Below, one piece after another: positions 9,484 through 15,301 of a stretch of 64,000 nucleotides of DNA. Each line of letters opens with the position of its first letter. Within the stretch, counting starts at the first letter, position 1. The translations under genes and the position numbers were made by a program. The notes under the pieces are model-generated. The model saw only the letters and a list, made by a program, of their open reading frames with translations, was not told where the DNA came from and ran no database searches. Source of the stretch: Oscillospiraceae bacterium (GTDB taxonomy: Bacteria; Bacillota; Clostridia; Oscillospirales; Oscillospiraceae); the NCBI GenBank assembly GCA_017395085.1, contig JAFPWF010000017.1:64001-128000 (forward strand). The letters run 5' to 3'.

Positions 9484-10253
9484 AACAGCCTGACCGCCTC
9501 TGCTGACTGGCATCTCCCGGTTTCAGAATCTACCGTAAAGATGCAGCCTTCCATTTTTGCTGGACCCTTCCCCGAATCGTAGCGACGGGGCGGGTTTCCC
9601 ATAAACTTTTCTATACTCTGTGTGGGATCTACTCCCAGCACGGAATGCACGGAACCGGTCATGCCGAGGTCAGTGATATATCCTGTGCCTTTCGGCAGTA
9701 CGCACGCGTCTGAAGTCTGAACATGCGTATGTGTGCCCCAGACAGCGCTGGCCTTCCCGTCCAGCAGGTAGCCCATCGCCCGTTTTTCACTGGTACCCTC
9801 TGCGTGAAAGTCCACCAAAATGATTTTTTCGCGGATTTCTGCCATGTAGCCGTCTGCGATGGGGAAGGGATTGTCGGTGTTGTTGTCCAGGGTAAAACGG
9901 CCCAGGAGATTCAGAACACAGATGTCTCCGTGCTCTGTCGGGAATACCGCAATGCCTCGTCCTGGACACTGCGGAGCGTAATTAATCGGACGTAGGATTC
10001 GCTGCTCCGTTTCCAGGTATGGCTGCAGTTCGGTTCGGATCCAGGTATGGTTGCCCAGAGTGATGGCATCCGCACCGGCCCGGAAAATCTGTTCTGCCTG
10101 CTTCGGGGTGATTCCGACAACATTTGCGTTTTCGCCGTTTACCACGGCAAATGCGATATCATGTGCTTTTTTGAAGTCCTTCAGATGATTCTCGAGAAAC
10201 TGGAGCCCGGGGACGCCGCAGATATCTCCGACGGCAAGAATGTTGATCAGCAT
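9480..10253 (-). CDS. ymdB: YmdB family metallophosphoesterase
   Basis: A 257-aa phosphodiesterase of the TIGR00282/YmdB family. The B. subtilis member cleaves 2',3'-cyclic nucleotides and affects biofilm and motility genes. Visible motifs are 'VGDICG' at the N terminus, 'VNGENAN', 'LGNHTW', 'VDFHAEGTSEK' and 'GTHTHVQTSD', the expected dinuclear metal ligands. The start has TGAGGCG upstream. It is the first gene of a four-gene unit with sbcD-like, sbcC-like and DUF554. In many Bacillota ymdB sits near rny or recA, so this linkage to an SbcCD-type pair is notable. Confidence 0.92.
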   Translation of the reverse strand: MLINILAVGDICGVPGLQFLENHLKDFKKAHDIAFAVVNGENANVVGITPKQAEQIFRAGADAITLGNHTWIRTELQPYLETEQRILRPINYAPQCPGRGIAVFPTEHGDICVLNLLGRFTLDNNTDNPFPIADGYMAEIREKIILVDFHAEGTSEKRAMGYLLDGKASAVWGTHTHVQTSDACVLPKGTGYITDLGMTGSVHSVLGVDPTQSIEKFMGNPPRRYDSGKGPAKMEGCIFTVDSETGRCQSAEAVRLL

Positions 10254-10277
10254 AATGTTCGCCTCAGATGTTAGGGT

Positions 10278-10293
10278 AATACTTTAAAGTATT
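10278..10293. repeat. 16-bp palindrome at ymdB transcription start
   Basis: AATACTTTAAAGTATT is a perfect palindrome overlapping the downstream edge of the ymdB -10 box and the expected start point. This is a good operator position. It does not resemble the Gram-positive LexA box. Confidence 0.45.
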
Positions 10294-10319
10294 TTATCAT
10301 TTTCTTTGATAATGCGCAA
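10291..10319 (-). promoter_or_regulatory. Promoter of ymdB operon
   Basis: TTGCGC (10314-10319) and TAAAAT (10291-10296) with 17-bp spacing on the minus strand. It is divergent from the guaA promoter about 30 bp away. Confidence 0.7.
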
Positions 10320-10349
10320 TGATTCTTTCTGAGCCAACACGAAAAACTG

Positions 10350-10379
10350 TTGAAACGGAAGCCGATTCTGTGATATAAT
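10350..10379 (+). promoter_or_regulatory. Promoter of guaA
   Basis: TTGAAA (10350-10355), an 18-bp spacer and TATAAT (10374-10379), preceded by TGA as an extended -10. The leader to the ATG is only about 30 nt, too short for a purine riboswitch. Confidence 0.75.
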
Positions 10380-10414
10380 CCACCGCAGATTTTTAATTGA
10401 AAAGAGGGCTTGAT

Positions 10415-11404
10415 ATGGAGAACATCAGACGTCCCGAAAACATGCAGCGAATTAACACGCCTGAACTGGCGCAGGCATTTATTGATGAACAGTTGGCCGC
10501 TCTGCGTGAGCAGATCGGCGAACAGAAGGTCCTGCTTGCTCTCTCCGGCGGTGTGGATTCTTCGGTGGTTGCAGCGCTTCTGATTCAGGCAGTGGGTAAG
10601 CAGCTGACCTGTGTTCATGTAAACCACGGCCTCCTCCGCAAGGGGGAACCGGAGCAGGTCATAGAAGTATTCCGCAACCAGATGAAGGCGAATCTGATTT
10701 ATGTGGACGCGGTGGACCGCTTCCTAAATAAGCTGGCCGGCGTAGCGGAACCGGAGAAAAAGCGCCACATTATCGGAGAAGAATTTATTGATGTCTTTGC
10801 AGAAGAAGCCAGAAAGCTGGAGGATGTCAAGTTCCTGGCTCAGGGAACCATCTGGCCGGATATACTCGAGAGCGATGCCGGAATCAAGGCACATCACAAT
10901 GCCGGAGGCCTCCCGGATGATATCGCCGATCGTTTTGAACTGGTTGAGCCTGTACGCGTCCTATTCAAGGATGAAGTTCGTGTTGTCGGAAAACAGCTTG
11001 GTCTTCCGGACAGCATGGTTTACCGCCAGCCTTTCCCGGGGCCGGGCCTCGGTGTGCGCTGTGTCGGCGCCATTACCCGTGACCGCCTGGAGGCCGTACG
11101 CGAATCGGATGCGATCCTTCGAGAGGAATTTGCCAAAAACGGCCTTGCCGGAAAAATTTGGCAGTACTTCACAATTGTTCCTGACTTTAAGTCTACCGGC
11201 ATGACGGACGGCAGGCGTACTTATGAATGGCCCGTTGTCGTCCGTGCGGTCAACACGGTCGATGCGGTGACTGCGGATGTTGCAGAGCTTGACTTTAACA
11301 TGATGGCCCATATTGTCGACCGTATCACCCATGAGGTCAAGGGAGTAAATCGTGTGCTTTGGGACCTTACCCCGAAGCCCACAGGCACCATCGAGTGGGA
11401 ATGA
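10415..11404 (+). CDS. guaA: GMP synthase ATP-pyrophosphatase subunit (no glutaminase domain)
   Basis: This converts XMP to GMP. The 329 residues cover only the ATP-PPase domain, with P-loop 'ALSGGVDSSVVA', and the dimerisation domain ending 'TGTIEWE'. The usual roughly 200-residue N-terminal glutamine amidotransferase domain is missing. I start at the ATG at 10415, 6 nt after AAGAGGG. The TTG at 10397 lies upstream of that ribosome site. Split GMP synthases of this form are standard in Archaea and occur in some Bacteria. Either a separate glutaminase subunit is encoded elsewhere or the enzyme uses ammonia. The motifs look intact, so it is not a decayed gene. Confidence 0.93.
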   Translation: MENIRRPENMQRINTPELAQAFIDEQLAALREQIGEQKVLLALSGGVDSSVVAALLIQAVGKQLTCVHVNHGLLRKGEPEQVIEVFRNQMKANLIYVDAVDRFLNKLAGVAEPEKKRHIIGEEFIDVFAEEARKLEDVKFLAQGTIWPDILESDAGIKAHHNAGGLPDDIADRFELVEPVRVLFKDEVRVVGKQLGLPDSMVYRQPFPGPGLGVRCVGAITRDRLEAVRESDAILREEFAKNGLAGKIWQYFTIVPDFKSTGMTDGRRTYEWPVVVRAVNTVDAVTADVAELDFNMMAHIVDRITHEVKGVNRVLWDLTPKPTGTIEWE

Positions 11405-11414
11405 TTTCAATACT

Positions 11415-11449
11415 AATAAAGCCCCTGATTCAGGGACTTTATTATTTTG
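11415..11449 (+). terminator. Terminator after guaA
   Basis: A 13-bp stem with one mismatch (AATAAAGCCCCTG / CAGGGACTTTATT), 3-nt loop, followed by ATTTTG. Confidence 0.7.
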
Positions 11450-11679
11450 TTACAATAATTCTGAATAATTGCATTCTTAGCCTTTGAAGCCTGTTGTTGC
11501 TCCGGCTTTGCTGATCTGACTATTATTGCTTTTATAAGTATTTTTCGCTTCATAATACCGAAGTACTATTCGTGGTGCATCCTGAGAAAACGGGCTGACA
11601 GTTCGCTTTAATTTCCATAACGTGAAAGTTATGAGTAATACTGTGACTCTGCTTTCTCATAGAATGGGGGTGATCAAAC

Positions 11680-13257
11680 TTGAAAGCTGCAAATTGCCGC
11701 GCTTCTTCCGATAAGTGGCAAAACCTGCGGCATATTCTGAAAACGAGACCGTATTTCTGGATATCGGCTCTAGCTTTCTGGATCTTTTGGATCTGGATTG
11801 CAGCCAATACGCCTTATGGCCTCGATGATTGGAAATGGGGTATACCTCTCGGTATCGAAGAATTGGTAACTGCAAGTCTGAATAGTCGCTACGTCGGCAA
11901 CGCTTTGGAGGTAATAGTTTCTCGTTCATTCCTGCTGAAAACCCTGTTGATGGGTACCATGGAAACCCTGATTCCTCTCCTGAGCGTCTTACTGGTTCAG
12001 CGCTGGCGGGAGACAGAAGGAGAAGCAGCTGCGAGTGATTGTTTTCTGGTGCTTATGCTGGTACTGGCAAACCTTGTCTATTTGACACTTCCGCAGATAA
12101 TCAGAGCGCAGACCTATGGCTGGGTTGCTGGTTTCTCCAACTATGGGCTTGCAGCGTTTCTGTTGGTTTTGTCTCAGGGAATTCTTCTTGACGGAAAGGA
12201 TCCAACCCAAAAGCATGGCCTCGGATTTTTCGTGGTCAGTATGTTTGTTGGTCTGATTACCCAGCTGGTTCTGGAAAATATAACGATTTTCATGGTTGCG
12301 CTTGCAGTTTTCGCTGTTTTGATTCAGCTGTTTACCTATAAGCGCTGCAGCATGACTACGATTGCTTTTCTGCTGGGGGTTGTTTTGGGTGCTTTGATCA
12401 TGTTTTCCGGCAACATTTACAGTTCGCTGCTGACTACCGGGCATACGGAAGGGGTCGGACGCTACCTGAGCTATCCGGTAGATATGAAGCTGATTGAGTT
12501 GATCCCGTTTCTGTATTATCGATCGTTATATCTGTTGCCTGGAAATCTGTGGGGAAACAACTGGCTTGCCTGTTCGGTCATCGCTCTGTGTATGCCTTTA
12601 GCTGCAGAGGAACTTCGGCCGGTTTTGAGAAAGGCCGTCAACTTCGTTTGCCTGTGTTTTTTCTTGTTTTTTGTTTTTAACCGCTTTGTTGGCCCGATTG
12701 AAAACTATTTTTCCCGGTGGAGCGATGTGCTGTCTCAACGGCTGCATTTTCTCTTTTTCTGGGTGGTTCTCTTTCTTACATTTTTCCTGTTTCGCCGACA
12801 GAAGAATACTCGCTGTATGCTGCTTCTTCTTTGGCTTTTAAGTCCGCTGGCAATTGCACCTATGGCGGCTGTCACCTCAATACCTGGAAGGTGCTTTCTC
12901 CCCACGATTGTCTTCCTGACTGAGTATTGTCTGTTGCTGTTCCATCAGGAGGCAAAAAAAATCCGGCCGACGATGCAAAAAGTTGGAATTGTGATTCTTG
13001 TTTCTGTCCTGTTGGTTTCCATGACGCGGATGACGATCATTCACACCAGCCTTGGGATAGCCGAAAAGCAACGGGAAGCGTTGATTTCTGAGGCAAAAAA
13101 AACACAGGCAACGAGCCTTTATCTGCCTGATTATCCTTATGAGTATGAACATTTCATCACAGAACCACTGAAGGGAGGAGAACAGATGCTGTACTTCCGT
13201 GAATTCTATCAGATTCCGGAAAACACAGAGTTGCTGTTTGACCCAATTGATGATTGA
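11680..13257 (+). CDS. Polytopic membrane protein, DUF6056/GT-C-like
   Basis: A 525-aa protein with around ten to twelve hydrophobic segments across its length. After the first segment comes 'YGLDDWKWG' with an Asp pair (residues 49-50), the place where GT-C glycosyltransferases carry catalytic acidic residues. The overall look recalls DUF6056 proteins, often linked to surface polysaccharide. That is a resemblance only and no substrate can be proposed. The start is a TTG with GGGGGTG 7 nt upstream; no ATG fits. The gene is followed by an aldose-epimerase homologue, which fits a carbohydrate setting. It is single, not inside a recognisable polysaccharide cluster. Confidence 0.65.
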   Translation: MKAANCRASSDKWQNLRHILKTRPYFWISALAFWIFWIWIAANTPYGLDDWKWGIPLGIEELVTASLNSRYVGNALEVIVSRSFLLKTLLMGTMETLIPLLSVLLVQRWRETEGEAAASDCFLVLMLVLANLVYLTLPQIIRAQTYGWVAGFSNYGLAAFLLVLSQGILLDGKDPTQKHGLGFFVVSMFVGLITQLVLENITIFMVALAVFAVLIQLFTYKRCSMTTIAFLLGVVLGALIMFSGNIYSSLLTTGHTEGVGRYLSYPVDMKLIELIPFLYYRSLYLLPGNLWGNNWLACSVIALCMPLAAEELRPVLRKAVNFVCLCFFLFFVFNRFVGPIENYFSRWSDVLSQRLHFLFFWVVLFLTFFLFRRQKNTRCMLLLLWLLSPLAIAPMAAVTSIPGRCFLPTIVFLTEYCLLLFHQEAKKIRPTMQKVGIVILVSVLLVSMTRMTIIHTSLGIAEKQREALISEAKKTQATSLYLPDYPYEYEHFITEPLKGGEQMLYFREFYQIPENTELLFDPIDD

Positions 13258-13382
13258 TCATTCTTTGCGTTGAAGGAAGCCTTGCTGTTAAAGATGGGCT
13301 TGTGAAATGTGTTGGCAGTTTTGACGTTTAACTAGTATCGTTATACGTCACTTGATCATGTCCTTTTCAGAGGGAGAATGGA

Positions 13383-14267
13383 ATGGATCGTTTGCATATT
13401 CTTGAAAATAAAACCCTGCGGATTATAGTTGCCGACCACGGTGCGGAGCTTGTCAGTGTTTGGGATAAAGAGTCCGGTTCGGAACGGATATGGACAGCCG
13501 ATCCTGCTGTGTGGAACCGGCATGCGCCGATTTTGTTCCCATTTGTAGGGAAAGTTGCAGACGGAAAATACCGTGTGAATGGGAAAGAATACCGCATGAA
13601 GACCCAGCACGGTTTTGCCAGAGATTTGGATTTTTCTTGTGCGGATGAAACGGCCTGTTCTGTGACACATGTTCTGGAGGCCTCAGACCATACCAGGGAG
13701 ATCTATCCTTTTGATTTCCGGCTGACGGTACGGCACAGCTTATATGAAAATCAGGTCCGGAAACTTCGCGTTGACTGGGCGGTTGAAAACACGGGGAATG
13801 AAAGAATGTACTATTCCATTGGCGGGCATCCGGGCTTCCTGATACCAGGGAACGTCAGGAAGGAAGATTGCCTGATCTGTTTTCCGGGGAGGGAATCCCT
13901 GCGGTATTTTGGGGTGAACGCTTCCGGATTTGCCCTTCCGGAGAATCGGCATGATCTGATCTGCAGAGATGGAAAGGTATGTTATCAGCAGGATATACCG
14001 GATACCTGGATTTTTGAAAATCAGGAGATCCAGGAGGTCGGGATTGCACTTCCGGACGGAACGCCTTATATTACCATAAACTGCGGACAGTTTCCGATGC
14101 TGGCGGTATGGGCAAATCCGAAGGGATCGTTTATCTGCCTGGAACCGTGGTTCGGCAGGACGGATGATGAAGGATTTCAGGGGTCGTTGCAGCAGAAAAC
14201 GGGAATGGAAATTTTGGAAATCCGTCAGAAGAAGGAGATTTCTTATACAATCGAGTTCCACGGTTGA
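13383..14267 (+). CDS. Aldose 1-epimerase family protein (LacX type)
   Basis: A 294-aa beta-sandwich epimerase homologue that interconverts alpha and beta anomers of a sugar or sugar phosphate. Candidate catalytic residues are His76 in 'QHGFARD', the His of 'GGHPGF' and the Glu in 'GMEILEI' near the C terminus. These segments match the LacX branch rather than classic GalM. The ribosome site GGGAG lies 7 nt before the ATG. It stands alone between the membrane protein and a strong terminator, so the sugar is unknown. Confidence 0.88.
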   Translation: MDRLHILENKTLRIIVADHGAELVSVWDKESGSERIWTADPAVWNRHAPILFPFVGKVADGKYRVNGKEYRMKTQHGFARDLDFSCADETACSVTHVLEASDHTREIYPFDFRLTVRHSLYENQVRKLRVDWAVENTGNERMYYSIGGHPGFLIPGNVRKEDCLICFPGRESLRYFGVNASGFALPENRHDLICRDGKVCYQQDIPDTWIFENQEIQEVGIALPDGTPYITINCGQFPMLAVWANPKGSFICLEPWFGRTDDEGFQGSLQQKTGMEILEIRQKKEISYTIEFHG

Positions 14268-14290
14268 AAACAACACTGAAGTTGAATATC

Positions 14291-14340
14291 GAAAAAAAGC
14301 CCGGCATCGAAGTTGCTTTCAACCGATGCCGGGGCCTTTT
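14291..14340. terminator. Bidirectional terminator after epimerase and regulator genes
   Basis: Ten perfectly paired bases (CCCGGCATCG at 14300-14309, CGATGCCGGG at 14324-14333) around a 14-nt loop. On the minus strand the stem is followed by seven T residues. On the plus strand it is followed by CCTTTTAT. Confidence 0.9.
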
Positions 14341-14366
14341 ATACCGCTGCAGCCTGCGGAAAAGTG

Positions 14367-15206
14367 TTATTTTGCGACCGAAGAGTGAACCCAGATAAAT
14401 TTCGCAGCCGTCCGGTTGGATGGGTTCCACCAGCTGTGCAGATCGGACCCACGGTAGTAAAGGGAATCTCCCTGGTGCAGAATGTATGGAGATTCATCAT
14501 TGAGATGGACTTCCAATACTCCGGAAAACATGTAGATAAACTCTTCACCGTTATGGGTATGAGGCGCACGGTTGCCGGATCCCGGCTGTACTTCACACAG
14601 AACAGGGTACATGACATGCTCCCGCAGGGAGGCAAGAGAACGCATGCTGATACCGGGGTCGCCGTTCAGGTCAAGCGGTTCGCCGTCGTTTTTTTGCACC
14701 AGACGCTTTTCTTCCTGAACGGATTCCAGAAAGTACAGCGGACTTTCTCCGTAAAAGTGAGCCAGGTCGCGAAGCAGTTCCAGTGAAACATTGCCGCCGT
14801 TTTCCAGCTTGCTCAGGTGCGCCACCGAGATGCCGACCATGCGGCTGACGTCTTCCAGCGTATAGCCTTTCTGCTTCCGGATTTCCCGCCATTTTTCACT
14901 CAGCAGCTGTTTGGAATACTGCTTTTCAGCCTGCTGCCGGATGCTGTCAACGATGGCGCTGGTTCCTTCACCGTTTCCGCCGATCAGAAGCTTGATCGCG
15001 TGTGCGCCCATATGCTTATCAATGGAGTACTCCTTGACTCTGTGCAGTACGGCCAAATCATCTACGGTGAAAATCCGATAGTTATTGTCAGATCTTTTGA
15101 CGGTAATCAGGCCGGCCTTTTCCCAGTTCCGGATGGTACCGGGCACCACGCCCAGCATTTTTGCGACCTGATTAATGGAAAATGTTAAACTGTCATTCTG
15201 ATCCAT
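14367..15206 (-). CDS. MerR-XRE-cupin three-domain transcription regulator
   Basis: A 279-aa protein with three recognisable parts. Residues 8-73 form a MerR-type winged helix ('INQVAKMLGVVPGTIRNWEK'). Residues 101-160 form an XRE helix-turn-helix ('TLEDVSRMVGISVAHLSKLE'). Residues 200-278 form a cupin with likely metal ligands H216, H218, E222 and H257. XRE-cupin regulators usually sense small ligands and control adjacent catabolic genes; the added MerR domain is unusual. The start at 15206 follows GAGGA with about 8 nt spacing. The gene lies downstream of, and in the same direction as, the aminotransferase-fusion pair, but has its own promoter. It probably regulates this cluster (inference). 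Confidence 0.88.
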   Translation of the reverse strand: MDQNDSLTFSINQVAKMLGVVPGTIRNWEKAGLITVKRSDNNYRIFTVDDLAVLHRVKEYSIDKHMGAHAIKLLIGGNGEGTSAIVDSIRQQAEKQYSKQLLSEKWREIRKQKGYTLEDVSRMVGISVAHLSKLENGGNVSLELLRDLAHFYGESPLYFLESVQEEKRLVQKNDGEPLDLNGDPGISMRSLASLREHVMYPVLCEVQPGSGNRAPHTHNGEEFIYMFSGVLEVHLNDESPYILHQGDSLYYRGSDLHSWWNPSNRTAAKFIWVHSSVAK

Positions 15207-15237
15207 CAGTTGGTCCTCTGTCGGTTTGAATAGCATG

Positions 15238-15266
15238 ATTTTAAGGGATAGAAAACGCCTTGTCAA
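15238..15266 (-). promoter_or_regulatory. Promoter of MerR-XRE-cupin gene
   Basis: TTGACA (15261-15266), 17 bp, TAAAAT (15238-15243) on the minus strand. The -35 box directly abuts the U-tract of the preceding terminator. The sequence CTTGACAAG around the -35 is itself palindromic. Confidence 0.85.
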
Positions 15267-15297
15267 GAAAAACCCCCATGCAGAAGCATGGGGGTTT
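15264..15297 (-). terminator. Terminator of the aminotransferase-fusion unit
   Basis: An 11-bp stem (AAACCCCCATG / CATGGGGGTTT) with a 6-nt loop, followed by TTTTTCTT on the minus strand, immediately after the fusion gene stop. Confidence 0.9.
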
Positions 15298-15301
15298 AAG
15301 C

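Noticed and set aside
10380-10414. Purine riboswitch before guaA
   Set aside because: The predicted leader is about 30 nt, too short for an aptamer.
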